Below, one piece after another: positions 8,071-16,331 of a DNA stretch of 64,000 bases. Every line of letters starts with the position of its first letter. Within the stretch, counting starts at the first letter, position 1. This stretch comes from Planktotalea arctica (GTDB lineage Bacteria; Pseudomonadota; Alphaproteobacteria; Rhodobacterales; Rhodobacteraceae). The translations under genes and the position numbers were made by a program. The notes under the pieces were generated by a model. The model worked only from the letters and a program-made list of their open reading frames with translations, made no database searches and was not told the DNA's origin. The stretch spans positions 186,001 to 250,000 of the forward strand of contig NZ_MUHR01000001.1 of the NCBI RefSeq assembly GCF_002105285.1, given 5' to 3'.

Positions 8071-9204
8071 ATGAGCGATACCGTCGACGTCAGCGGCGAT
8101 CATGCAGGGCTCCTCGATACTTTCGCGTCTCGTCGCTATTTTCGTAAATTCGAGAGGATCACCCAGCACTTGATGCGGGTCTCTGCGGTGATGCAGGCGG
8201 AGGGGCGGTTGTCCAATGCGGACGTTGAAGTCATCACGCGCTATGTGAGCAAACTCTCGTTCACGTTTCGCGCGCTTTCGATGAAATATCTGCTCGTTGG
8301 GCGCGATACGGGACAGTTCTTTGGCTCGCTCTCTATGGACACACGCGAAAGCGGGTTTCCAGTGCACCGCGAATTGCTGACCATGGCGAATGATGCGGCA
8401 CAGGCGGAAAAGCATCTGGCGAATATGCCCTCGGTCGAGCAATACAAAGAACAAATGGTGCGCCGCATTGTTGGTGATCAGGAATTACCGACAAAGCTGC
8501 AATTCGCATTGTCCCAGCGGCTCTATTACGAAGAACTCGCGCGCGGGGAGTTGTTCTGGGCGCAGAATGATCCAGAGTGCCTTTGGGTCGAAAACCTAGC
8601 CAATGGGCGGCGCAAATTTCTGATCCATTGGGCCGTCTATGACAGTCAAGTGAACCTGCCGGTGGTCTATCTGATGGAGCTTGAGGACAGCGGCAAAACA
8701 GCCCTACCCAAGGATCAGTATCGCTGGCCAGAAGCGCAAGCGCATCTTATGGGACAAGCGCTCGCTGGGCTGAAACTGCTCACGATTGCAAAAGGCTTTG
8801 ACGAGAGTTTTCAAGATCTACACCCCAAAAGCCTGCGGCGGTTCCACCTTGGGCCAATGTATTCCCACGGTTACACCCGCCAAACCGGCCCTTTACGGGA
8901 GGTCTTGGAGGAGGCTCGCTCGCCCGAGGGCGAGGATTGGGCGCTCGCGTGGACGCGCGAAGAGCTGGAGAGTGAGCGCGTCGAGCAAGAGCGCGCAGGC
9001 TGGTTCGGCACGGTGGATCGCGAGGTGTTTGCGCTCGATCCTTTTGCGGGTCGCGGGGCAGACACGGGGGCCACGCGGATGGAGCGGAGCATTATTCTGC
9101 CTCAGCGCCCCTATCAGGTTTTGGAAGAGAAGAACCCGCCGGGATTTTCATCTGTGCGTAAATTTGTGGTGGGCGCTGGCGGGCGCGTGCTCAGTTATCG
9201 TTGA
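8071..9204 (+). CDS. Uncharacterised soluble protein of the AAA+ operon
   Basis: 377 residues, unrecognised. No transmembrane segments, no signal peptide and no obvious catalytic motif. The N-terminal third is helical (FRKFERITQHLMRVSAVMQA). The centre has strand-rich stretches (LIHWAVYDSQVNLPVVYLME) and the C-terminus ends in KFVVGAGGRVLSYR. It begins immediately after the stop of the coiled-coil gene, so translation is probably coupled. Its place between the coiled-coil protein and the AAA+ ATPase suggests an adaptor or substrate-recognition subunit, which is inference. Confidence 0.75.
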   Translation: MSDTVDVSGDHAGLLDTFASRRYFRKFERITQHLMRVSAVMQAEGRLSNADVEVITRYVSKLSFTFRALSMKYLLVGRDTGQFFGSLSMDTRESGFPVHRELLTMANDAAQAEKHLANMPSVEQYKEQMVRRIVGDQELPTKLQFALSQRLYYEELARGELFWAQNDPECLWVENLANGRRKFLIHWAVYDSQVNLPVVYLMELEDSGKTALPKDQYRWPEAQAHLMGQALAGLKLLTIAKGFDESFQDLHPKSLRRFHLGPMYSHGYTRQTGPLREVLEEARSPEGEDWALAWTREELESERVEQERAGWFGTVDREVFALDPFAGRGADTGATRMERSIILPQRPYQVLEEKNPPGFSSVRKFVVGAGGRVLSYR

Positions 9205-9220
9205 GCTTCTTGGCCGACCG

Positions 9221-9254
9221 TCCCTTCGGGGAAAGTTTAATTCGGAAGATGAAG
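9221..9254 (+). repeat. Dispersed intergenic repeat, copy 2
   Basis: TCCCTTCGGGGA hairpin, AAGTTTA, then CGGAAGATGAAG. It lies between two genes of the AAA+ block, 18 bp before the ATPase start. It may form an mRNA hairpin that modulates expression of the downstream gene. Confidence 0.7.
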
Positions 9255-9272
9255 ATATTTGGAGTGATTTAG

Positions 9273-11210
9273 ATGAGCGTGACAGCGGATCAAATGGAGC
9301 TGCGTGAGGCGGATATTCAGAAACATTACAGCGCGGCATTGGCGCTGTTGCAGGGGTTTGACCATGCGCCGCGTGTCGCGAAGCCGCGCGAGGCGGCGGT
9401 TGAGAAATCTGCGGGGCTTGGCACGCGGCGACGGTTCAGATCGACAACACCGGGTTTGGTGACACGCTCGACTGCCCGCGCTGAAGGGGTTCAGTTGCTC
9501 GCAAGGATCGAAGGAGCTGATGAGGGCGATGCGTTGGTCTCGCCTTTGCAGGCGAGCGTGATGAATGCACTGCGCCGTGCTTTGGCGATTTCGATGGCTG
9601 TGGCAGAGAATTACGCAGAGCAGGTTGGCTTGTCTGATTTGAAACGTGCCAACCTGGAAGGGGGCGTTGCAGCTGCCAGAAAGGCGGAGTTTTCCGAAAT
9701 GCTGACGGCGGAAGCGCTGATTTCTCTTTATGTATTTGCATCTGCATCTTCGTTTTTACTGTCCTCTCATGCGAGCGAGGTGTCTGTGATTTTGGGCGAG
9801 GTTGAAGAGGTGCTGACTGACAATGCGCCGCTGGCTTTGCATGGCGCTTTATGGGAGCTTGATCAGAACATCGAGCATCACGCGGATGATGATCCTAAGT
9901 TGATCGCGGTCGCCCTCGCCTATGCCGAAGGCTTGATGGACAAGGTCGCCGCGCGCACGGGAAGTGCGGGGCGTTTGGAGGCGTTTACATCGGCGACTTG
10001 GAAGGTCGAGGCGGACGATTTCGTGGTGAACGGCTTTACACCTGCGTCGAAGGGGAAGTCGTCAAAGTTGACGATGATGTTTAAGAAACCCAACGAGGTC
10101 GTTGGCAACCACATCGCTAAATATCAGTCGATGAAGCTGGCAAAGATGCTCATGGCATATGATTTCGAGCGCCGTTTGAACCCGTTTGCGGACCTTGGTG
10201 GGTTCATCTTTACCTTTATGGGCGACGGCGCACCGGGGACGGGGAAGACCACGCTGATCCAGATGATGGCGGGGCTTATTTCGGGTTATTGCGAGACGGC
10301 GGGATATCCGTTTCGCTATCAGAACCTTTCGACGGATAATATCGACAGCTACCAAGGTAAATCGGGTCAGAACGCGAAGGCGTTTATCAACAATATCATC
10401 GACCCGTCTGTGATCGGCTTTGGCACGATTGACGATATTGATCAGCTTGCGGGCAAGCGGGGGGATCGTCAGTCTTCGGCAGGGCAGCTCGAAATTACCG
10501 CGGTGCTGATGGAAAGTTTCGCAGGCGCGAACACCGTTGTGCGCGGGAATTGTACGTTCGGCATGTTCTCGAATTACCCCGAGAATGTCGACGATGCTTT
10601 GCGCCAACGCGCCGGTGCGCGCTTCCTCGTGGATGGACCGCAAACGCGCGATGACTATATCGACATCCTTTATCTGTTGATGGGCAAGAACCACGATATT
10701 CCGCTTGGACAGCATGATGTGTTCGAGGCGCAAGCGATCCAGAAGGCAGTTGCTGCGTCCTTTGCCAGTCATGGGCGGCCGCATGAGGAAGGGTTGGCAG
10801 TGGTCTTTGACTCTGTGCAGTCGCAGTTCGGTGAGTTGGATACGATTGCGAAACTTGGCACCTATTTGAAGGGTATTCAGGAGGCGGATGAACGCTTCAC
10901 AGGGCGTGCGATCAAGAACATCACGGACGCCGTGAAAGTGCGCGCGATGGACTTTGAATTGCCCGATGAATGGATGGAGGAGCCTGATCTGTTCCTGTTC
11001 AAAGATTACGACGCCAAGAAAGGCATGATTTCCGAGCTACGCAAGCCGATCACGGTGGACATGGTCGTGCAAGAGATCAACCGCTACGCTGATAGTGAGT
11101 TCCGCTATGCTGATAAATCCGACGAGATCGCGATTGACGGGATGGTGCGGGATTATGAGCGGACGGAAATTGCGAAGAAGCGGTATTTGGATGGGGTGAA
11201 GGCCGGCTAG
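9273..11210 (+). CDS. AAA+ ATPase, uncharacterised
   Basis: 645 residues. Walker A is GAPGTGKTT with the lysine at residue 325. Walker B is VIGFGTIDDID at residues 380-390, with D-D where D-E is usual. Sensor 1 is the asparagine in MFSNYPENVDD, and ALRQRAGARF supplies arginine-finger-type arginines. A large N-terminal region of about 300 residues without recognised domain is mostly helical and includes a hydrophobic helix near residues 150-165. GGAG precedes the ATG by about 8 bp. It probably remodels the coiled-coil or membrane partner encoded beside it, but the family and substrate are unknown. Confidence 0.85.
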   Translation: MSVTADQMELREADIQKHYSAALALLQGFDHAPRVAKPREAAVEKSAGLGTRRRFRSTTPGLVTRSTARAEGVQLLARIEGADEGDALVSPLQASVMNALRRALAISMAVAENYAEQVGLSDLKRANLEGGVAAARKAEFSEMLTAEALISLYVFASASSFLLSSHASEVSVILGEVEEVLTDNAPLALHGALWELDQNIEHHADDDPKLIAVALAYAEGLMDKVAARTGSAGRLEAFTSATWKVEADDFVVNGFTPASKGKSSKLTMMFKKPNEVVGNHIAKYQSMKLAKMLMAYDFERRLNPFADLGGFIFTFMGDGAPGTGKTTLIQMMAGLISGYCETAGYPFRYQNLSTDNIDSYQGKSGQNAKAFINNIIDPSVIGFGTIDDIDQLAGKRGDRQSSAGQLEITAVLMESFAGANTVVRGNCTFGMFSNYPENVDDALRQRAGARFLVDGPQTRDDYIDILYLLMGKNHDIPLGQHDVFEAQAIQKAVAASFASHGRPHEEGLAVVFDSVQSQFGELDTIAKLGTYLKGIQEADERFTGRAIKNITDAVKVRAMDFELPDEWMEEPDLFLFKDYDAKKGMISELRKPITVDMVVQEINRYADSEFRYADKSDEIAIDGMVRDYERTEIAKKRYLDGVKAG

Positions 11211-11233
11211 GAAACGCTCTGGAAGAGCGTTTC
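11211..11233 (+). terminator. Hairpin directly after the AAA+ gene
   Basis: Arms GAAACGCTCT and AGAGCGTTTC pair perfectly over 10 bp around a GGA loop. It begins one base after the ATPase stop. No U tract follows, so it may be a weak terminator or an RNA-stabilising hairpin within the operon. Confidence 0.5.
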
Positions 11234-11266
11234 GAACCTGAATGGGCGAAGCCCAATGGAGGTGAG

Positions 11267-11362
11267 ATGAAAAGAACGAGAGATATTCTTGGCTGGCTCT
11301 TTCTGGTGACGCCTGTGATTTGGGTGGTGCATTGGTGTATGTCAAAACAGGTTAAGGTATGA
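11267..11362 (+). CDS. Predicted 31-residue single-span membrane peptide
   Basis: A short frame of 31 codons that begins MKRTRDILGWLFLVTPVIWV and ends in a basic tail (SKQVKV). One hydrophobic span covers about residues 8-23, flanked by basic residues on both sides. A strong ribosome-binding sequence, GGAGGTGAG at 11258-11266, stands directly before the ATG, closer than ideal. It lies between the AAA+ gene and the cargo-like gene on the same strand. Small membrane proteins often modulate membrane complexes, but no function can be assigned. The evidence is the ribosome-binding sequence plus the clean hydrophobic span. Confidence 0.45.
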   Translation: MKRTRDILGWLFLVTPVIWVVHWCMSKQVKV

Positions 11363-11417
11363 TGTTTTGCCGAGCACGTTTTCAGCAGAGTAGCACCTTC
11401 GCCTTGGGGGCAAACGG

Positions 11418-12215
11418 GTGCTTTCTGCGATGACAAATCAGCCAATCGACGCTTGGGATGTAGCTACTTATCCCAAGAACATCCTTGAGTTGCTTGCTAA
11501 CACAAAGCCTGTTCTTGACGCTTACTATTTACGCAAAACAGAATTGGACAACGCGGACGATCCCGATAGCTCGTCAGCGATTGTTCGTGAGAACGAGCTC
11601 GCCGTGCGATTTCACAGCTTTATCGAGGATGACCTCATGAGGTGCCTTGGTTCGGAGCTGATCAGAGGTTGGCACTATTGTCGTTTGACTGATCAAGAAA
11701 CGCAGGCGATGGAAAATGGGACCCTAATATCGGCTTCGAAAGCAAGTCTGAAGCAACGGCTGGAAAATCTACCTGAAGAATTCCGGTTGAGTGGCCAAGA
11801 CATTGAACTAATCTGTACCCAGAGCCCGTTAAATGACGAGCAGCAAAGAAAGGTCAGGTCACACCGTTTCTTTATGGTGTCTAAACCACTAGCGCTTGTC
11901 GATCCGAGCGTGAGGCCTCTGACAACTTACTGGGGCGGGGAGATTACATACTTCTGGCTGCAATCGGAGTGTTTGAAAGAGAACCTTTCAACTATAGGAG
12001 CGCCGCGGATCGTGGAGTGCCATGTTCCGGTGAGGGGTACCCATCTTGCGTATCGTGCAGCGATAAGCATTGTAGAAACCTATTGCAATGTCTCGCAAGC
12101 CGGTTCCCCATTTGATTTCCACGCCTCGCCCAAAGGGAAGTCACTGGAGATCGTCAGGGTTCACTCCGAGGGTGATCCGGTATTTGACAAGTTACGCGGG
12201 AAGGAAGCAAAATGA
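11418..12215 (+). CDS. Uncharacterised protein, probable inserted cargo gene
   Basis: 265 residues from GTG at 11418 (GGGG 7 bp upstream), or 261 from the ATG at 11430, which lacks a visible ribosome-binding site. I recognise no family. It has no membrane span. Features are an acidic N-terminal half, HSFIEDDLMRCLGSELIRGWHYCRLT near residues 67-92, and an aromatic stretch TTYWGGEITYFWLQSE. Its base composition looks more AT-rich than the flanking genes and its codon use differs, which suggests later acquisition. Its stop overlaps the next start (ATGA), so it is translationally joined to the operon. Confidence 0.65.
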   Translation: MLSAMTNQPIDAWDVATYPKNILELLANTKPVLDAYYLRKTELDNADDPDSSSAIVRENELAVRFHSFIEDDLMRCLGSELIRGWHYCRLTDQETQAMENGTLISASKASLKQRLENLPEEFRLSGQDIELICTQSPLNDEQQRKVRSHRFFMVSKPLALVDPSVRPLTTYWGGEITYFWLQSECLKENLSTIGAPRIVECHVPVRGTHLAYRAAISIVETYCNVSQAGSPFDFHASPKGKSLEIVRVHSEGDPVFDKLRGKEAK

Positions 12216-13579
12216 TCCGCCTCATCCAACGCGGCCTTATGTTTGGCAATCTCATCCACATCGCCTCACCGGCGCTGATCGAACGCTATAACCGTGCGCT
12301 AAAGCATCTGACGAACCATCAAACCAAACTCACTGATTTTCACATAGATATCTCTGGCTACTCGCCCGAGATCGGCGATGAGTTGGACGACCCTCTCTAC
12401 CTCAACCATGCGGGGGTGAACCGGCAGTTTATCTTGCTCACGACCGATCAAAAACACGCGCCGCTGCTGAATGCGAAATTTTCGACCTCGCGGGAGATAC
12501 TCAAGAAGTTCATCCAAAAGAACGAACCGCAGCTTTTTGCACTCACTGCGCGCGATGCGGTAGCGGGGGAGTTGGTGAATTCGGTTTACAGCGTCGATGG
12601 GCCTGCGAAGCTCTTTGATATTCGACGGGTCAAAATCGAGGCGGACACGACGAGCGGCACAGTGGCCGAGGCGCAGGCGCTGGCGGATAATGTGGACCGT
12701 TTCATGCGTGAAGAGGACGCTTGGTTCGATGATCTGCTGATCGCGGACATGATCACATCGGCCAAGCGCACGGGTGACGTAACGCGCAATCCTGTGCGCC
12801 TTGATCTGATGGAATTCGAGCAACGCAATTTCTGGACGGCGCATTTTGGCGGGCTTTATGTGTTCCAAGGAATGGATCATCCGGCGGTGATCTCTAGCGA
12901 CGCGAAAGAGGCGCTGGGCGCATTGCCGATCAAATATGTGTTCGACACAAAGGACCGCAATCAAATTGCGAAGTTCCTGGAATATAATGATCTGGTCGAG
13001 CCAATTGTGAAGGCACGCGGCATAGATGCGGCGGCGATCCTGCGTCAGAAGATGGATTTCATTGTGATTGATATCGCGCAGGAAAGCGGGATTGATCTGG
13101 CAGGGGCGACGCGGCGCGATATACGCGCTTTGGCACGTCTTCACGCCACTGATTTGCCGGAGGAATTTCATGGCCTCGCCGATCTGCTGCGCTGGGCGGA
13201 GGAGGGTGGCAAGTGGCCGAGGATCACTTCGGATCATCCCGCGTATTTCTACACGCTGCGCAGTGCCGACCACGGCGATCGGGACTTGGTTAATATGCTG
13301 CTATCGCAGCTTAGCCCCAAGGATATCCGCCAGTTGTTCATTTGCCACAAGGAATTGTTCTATACGCTTTACGCGACGTGGCATGATACCAAGAAATCCT
13401 ATGTGGCAGATTTTCTGGATCGCGAGTATCAAGTGGATAAAGCTGGTGCGCGCGAGGCGCTGTTCGGGCATGAGCCCGAGATGGCGCCGTCAGCGCCGGC
13501 CAAGCGCGAGGGGCCTTGGAGCGTCAGCGCACAAAAGATTGCTACCGTTGGCCCTTGGGGCGCGGTGAGGGGGAGGTGA
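12212..13579 (+). CDS. Uncharacterised 455-residue protein of the AAA+ operon
   Basis: 455 residues, unrecognised. It starts MIRLIQRGLMFGNLIHIASP and has a long alpha/beta body without signal peptide or clear membrane span. The last 35 residues are proline- and basic-rich (PSAPAKREGPWSVSAQKI), probably a flexible tail. GGAAGGA precedes the ATG, which overlaps the upstream stop. It is followed after one base by a small membrane protein gene. I believe related proteins occur in other Rhodobacterales as domains of unknown function, but I could not check this. Confidence 0.75.
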   Translation: MIRLIQRGLMFGNLIHIASPALIERYNRALKHLTNHQTKLTDFHIDISGYSPEIGDELDDPLYLNHAGVNRQFILLTTDQKHAPLLNAKFSTSREILKKFIQKNEPQLFALTARDAVAGELVNSVYSVDGPAKLFDIRRVKIEADTTSGTVAEAQALADNVDRFMREEDAWFDDLLIADMITSAKRTGDVTRNPVRLDLMEFEQRNFWTAHFGGLYVFQGMDHPAVISSDAKEALGALPIKYVFDTKDRNQIAKFLEYNDLVEPIVKARGIDAAAILRQKMDFIVIDIAQESGIDLAGATRRDIRALARLHATDLPEEFHGLADLLRWAEEGGKWPRITSDHPAYFYTLRSADHGDRDLVNMLLSQLSPKDIRQLFICHKELFYTLYATWHDTKKSYVADFLDREYQVDKAGAREALFGHEPEMAPSAPAKREGPWSVSAQKIATVGPWGAVRGR

Positions 13580-13580
13580 T

Positions 13581-13847
13581 ATGTTAGCACTGGCACGTTT
13601 ACTGGTTTTCGGGTTTCTGGTGCTCTCGGTAGTCTACGTGTGTCTTTCGCTCTATTCGCGCTCCGTGCGGAGCGACAAGCTGGAAGCGGAATGGGACGAA
13701 GAAATCAAGGACGGCGATCGCGAGGCGTTTGTTCAAGAAGGGCTGCAGGAATATGACGGCTCCTTGCGGCGCAAGCTGATCTTGGGGGTCTACGTGATCC
13801 CGATCGGTATTGTTTCGTTCATCATTTATGCCACGAATTTTATGTAA
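13581..13847 (+). CDS. Small two-span membrane protein
   Basis: 88 residues with two hydrophobic segments, about residues 4-24 (ARLLVFGFLVLSVVYVCLSL) and 67-86 (ILGVYVIPIGIVSFIIYATN). A charged loop lies between them (EAEWDEEIKDGDREAFVQEG). The charge distribution suggests the loop faces the cytoplasm, but topology is inferred. It starts one base after the preceding stop and ends 13 bp before the DUF1523 gene. It is probably a membrane partner of the AAA+ block. Confidence 0.75.
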   Translation: MLALARLLVFGFLVLSVVYVCLSLYSRSVRSDKLEAEWDEEIKDGDREAFVQEGLQEYDGSLRRKLILGVYVIPIGIVSFIIYATNFM

Positions 13848-13860
13848 GGGAGCCTGAGAG

Positions 13861-14484
13861 ATGGGCTATATCAAATTGGCGTTCTGGATCAGCTTTTGGG
13901 TACTGGTCGCGGCGTTTTTCCACTACACGCTGCCGCAACACGATGTGGCGCGGATCACAGACACCTACGAAAAGCGGGTCGATTTCGGCGAGAATTCGAT
14001 CTTCTGGGCGAGCGCGGATGTGGGCAGTGACGGCGCGGCGGTGAACCGTGATGTGTTCTTTATTCAGGCGAAATACCCCAATGATAAAGTCATGGTATAC
14101 CGCAACGAGGACACGGGCTGGGGCTGGCCGCCCTATTTCAAGTTCGACACATCGAATTTGCAGGCAGAAGCGTCTGATTTGAAGTCCGTGGCAGCTGATC
14201 CGCAGTGGGTTGTGATCAAGCATTACGGCTGGCGCAACGAGTTCATGACCATTCACCCCAACGCTATAAGTGTCCGCGCAGTTGACAGTCCGGATGTGCG
14301 GATCATTCCTTGGCTGAACATCGCTATCCTGATCGTGTTTTTTGCCTTTGTGTGGGCGATTTGGGTGCGTTGGCGGCGGTTTCGCGAGGCGCGCATCGAT
14401 CCTGTGATGCAGGAGATGGGCGACAGTTTGGCGGATGCAGGAGACAGCATTTCGCAGAAGCGGCGAAAATGGCTCGGACGGTGA
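13861..14484 (+). CDS. DUF1523 family membrane protein
   Basis: 207 residues, with an N-terminal hydrophobic span at about 5-22 and a second at about 158-176 (IIPWLNIAILIVFFAFVWAI). A periplasm-facing domain of some 130 residues lies between them, and a basic cytoplasmic tail ends RRKWLGR. The conserved core YRNEDTGWGWPPYFKFD and IKHYGWRNEF is the signature of DUF1523, which has no known function. It is the last gene of the block and is followed by an intergenic repeat and decayed DNA. Confidence 0.85.
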   Translation: MGYIKLAFWISFWVLVAAFFHYTLPQHDVARITDTYEKRVDFGENSIFWASADVGSDGAAVNRDVFFIQAKYPNDKVMVYRNEDTGWGWPPYFKFDTSNLQAEASDLKSVAADPQWVVIKHYGWRNEFMTIHPNAISVRAVDSPDVRIIPWLNIAILIVFFAFVWAIWVRWRRFREARIDPVMQEMGDSLADAGDSISQKRRKWLGR

Positions 14485-14526
14485 TCCGAATTCCCTAGAA
14501 AATTTGCAAGTTCCGGTCTCAGGGGG

Positions 14527-14552
14527 CCGGGAGTTTAACGGGCAAGATGAAG
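14527..14552 (+). repeat. Dispersed intergenic repeat, copy 3
   Basis: CCGGGAGTTTA followed by CGGGCAAGATGAAG, preceded by GGTCTCAGGGGG. It lies 42 bp after the DUF1523 stop with no gene starting at its ATG. Confidence 0.65.
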
Positions 14553-14723
14553 CGGGGCATCGAAATTTCCGACATAATGTGTTTGCGTGGCGATTCACTC
14601 TCCGCCCTGTTCGAGGATGATGTTTCTGCCAAAGAACAGCAGGGCACGGCGGTGCAGACCTGTGAAGGACTCATGTAGAAGCGTCAAAACCGCATCATGG
14701 ATCGCATCGCTGTCATGCTTTGC

Positions 14724-14734
14724 GGGGGGGGGGG
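14724..14734 (+). repeat. Run of eleven G bases
   Basis: An uninterrupted G11 tract in noncoding, decayed sequence. Tracts this long are rare in the rest of the window. It may be a slippage-prone site or a sequencing artefact. The surrounding stretch 14553-14883 holds no gene I can support. Confidence 0.6.
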
Positions 14735-14883
14735 CGGCCAAGCCAGATCGAACTGTGCCGTCTCGTCAATGCAGGCGGTGAAAACGGTGGTGCGCTTCGG
14801 GGGATGCCTTGGACATGACACTAAAGCGAGCATTTGCGTGCTGGCGGCAGGGCCGAACGATGCGGATATCCGGGTGAACGTTC

Positions 14884-15327
14884 CGTTCGGGCCTTGGCCC
14901 CTCTTTCCATTTGCGCGAACACGGCATCGACGTGCAGCGCGATATCGCGAGTGTTGTCGCGAACCTGCATGATCATCCCGCGTCGGGCTATGACATCACC
15001 CTGCGCCAAATGCCCATTGGGCGGTCTCGCCTGTTCGCTATCAGTTTGGGCGAAAAGGTGTCCTTGCGTCGCCCACGGTCGAGGCCACCGCCTATCATCC
15101 GGTTGGCAGCGTTGCGATGGAGCCGACAGGGGTCCCTCGACAGTCATTTGAGGTTGAAGGGCGTGTAGTGGCTTTATGTGGCGGATGCCTCGGTGATGTC
15201 GAGCGTGACCTCCGTCAACGCTAATGTGTCTTCGATGATGGTCGGATGGCGCGTCGGTGGATTCATCGCGCAGGAACACGTTTTCCTGCGAAAAACGACT
15301 ATTCGCCAGAATAATCAGGGCGTCTAA
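14884..15327 (+). pseudogene. GMC oxidoreductase (choline dehydrogenase-like) remnant
   Basis: Three pieces of a GMC flavoenzyme C-terminal half survive in order. SGLGPSFHLREHGIDVQRDI followed by ANLHDHP begins at about 14887 in one frame. TAYHPVGSVAME follows in a shifted frame. Then, back in the first frame, comes LRLKGV, an in-frame TAG at 15166-15168, and WLYVADASVMSSVTSVNAN through to GGFIAQEH. The middle of the enzyme is deleted and the FAD-binding N-terminus is absent. Intact members oxidise alcohols or choline. The copy is dead. Confidence 0.75.
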
Positions 15328-15345
15328 ATCCTTTTCAAAAGGATT
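15327..15345. terminator. Inverted repeat at the end of the sulfite/taurine operon
   Basis: AATCCTTTT and AAAAGGATT are exact complements around a single C, effectively a 7-bp stem with a five-base loop. It lies 3 bp beyond the stop codon of the SnoaL-like gene on the minus strand. It is the likely terminator of the leftward operon, although the U tract on that strand is short. Confidence 0.45.
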
Positions 15346-15347
15346 TT

Positions 15348-16331
15348 CTATATGTCGCCGGTTTGCAGCAAGATTTGCTTCCAGATCGCAGTTTCATCGA
15401 CGAGCGCCCATTCACGGCGCACTCCGCGCGGACCAAATTCGGCGTGCGCGATGCCCATCACGAATACTTCTGCTCCAGTGGGCGCACCAAACATACCGTG
15501 ACCATCGTGCGTGCCGTGCAATGAGAACCGGACGGCTGCACGCGGGGAATTGAGCGGGTCGTCGTTGCCGATGACGTGATCAATGCTGACCTTGGCCGAT
15601 GGAAATGCGGCGCGCAGGCCAAGCCAGAATTTGTCTGCTGCTGCATGGCCATGGGCAGCTGTATGGCTGGGGTAGGCGAGTTCAACCGCACGGTCATATG
15701 CGCCGGTGATGACGGAAAATTCGGTACTTAAAATGCGCTCTAGAATGTCCGCATAAATCTTGCCCCACTCATTGTCGTTGCCCCGCCCTTGGTAGGGGCC
15801 GACGATGTCATTGGCGGGGGTATAAGGGCGCACGCAATTCTCTGGCCCCCCTTCGCGGGCAATCAATTCGCGGGTCCATTCGGGGATATCGCGGCCCATT
15901 TGACGCACGACCGCGCCTTGATCGCGCACTAGCCATTCATCTTTGATGGTGTTTTCCTTGCACCAGCAGTCCGCCAGAATGCGGTAGGCCAGTGTGCGCC
16001 CGGTCGGTGCGCCGTACATGCCGGGATGTGTGTGCGTCGCAGTGCAGAGCAGGCGGTGCGACGACAGAAAACTATCATCCCCCGTCATGCACCAGATCAC
16101 ATCTTCTCCCGGCAATTCACGGTCAGGAAATTCAGCGAGCGTAGCCTGCGTAGCGGCGATGATGCCTGCATTGCCTTGCACGACGGAAGCAGAGGAGCGC
16201 ACAATCAAATCCTCGCCGTAATAATCATGCAGCGAGTGGATTTCGCGATCTTCCCAGATTTGTTTGGTGATGCCTATGATGTAGTCTGGCACATCGGCCC
16301 AGCGTTCGTCAAATCCGGGAAGAAAGGGCAT
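15348..16331 (-). CDS. Tandem SnoaL-like (NTF2-fold) protein
   Basis: 327 residues, starting MPFLPGFDERWADVPDYIIG. Two related halves can be seen. The first has IHSLHDYYGEDLIVRSSASV and HTHPGMYGAPTGRTLAYRIL; the second has HGTHDGHGMFGAPTGAEVFV. This is the pattern of a duplicated SnoaL-like polyketide-cyclase or NTF2 fold, with H-x-G-MFGAPTG in each half. No function is known to me. Its ATG overlaps the soeC stop by one base, so it belongs to the same transcript. A link to sulfonate or sulfite metabolism is suggested only by context. Confidence 0.75.
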   Translation of the reverse strand: MPFLPGFDERWADVPDYIIGITKQIWEDREIHSLHDYYGEDLIVRSSASVVQGNAGIIAATQATLAEFPDRELPGEDVIWCMTGDDSFLSSHRLLCTATHTHPGMYGAPTGRTLAYRILADCWCKENTIKDEWLVRDQGAVVRQMGRDIPEWTRELIAREGGPENCVRPYTPANDIVGPYQGRGNDNEWGKIYADILERILSTEFSVITGAYDRAVELAYPSHTAAHGHAAADKFWLGLRAAFPSAKVSIDHVIGNDDPLNSPRAAVRFSLHGTHDGHGMFGAPTGAEVFVMGIAHAEFGPRGVRREWALVDETAIWKQILLQTGDI

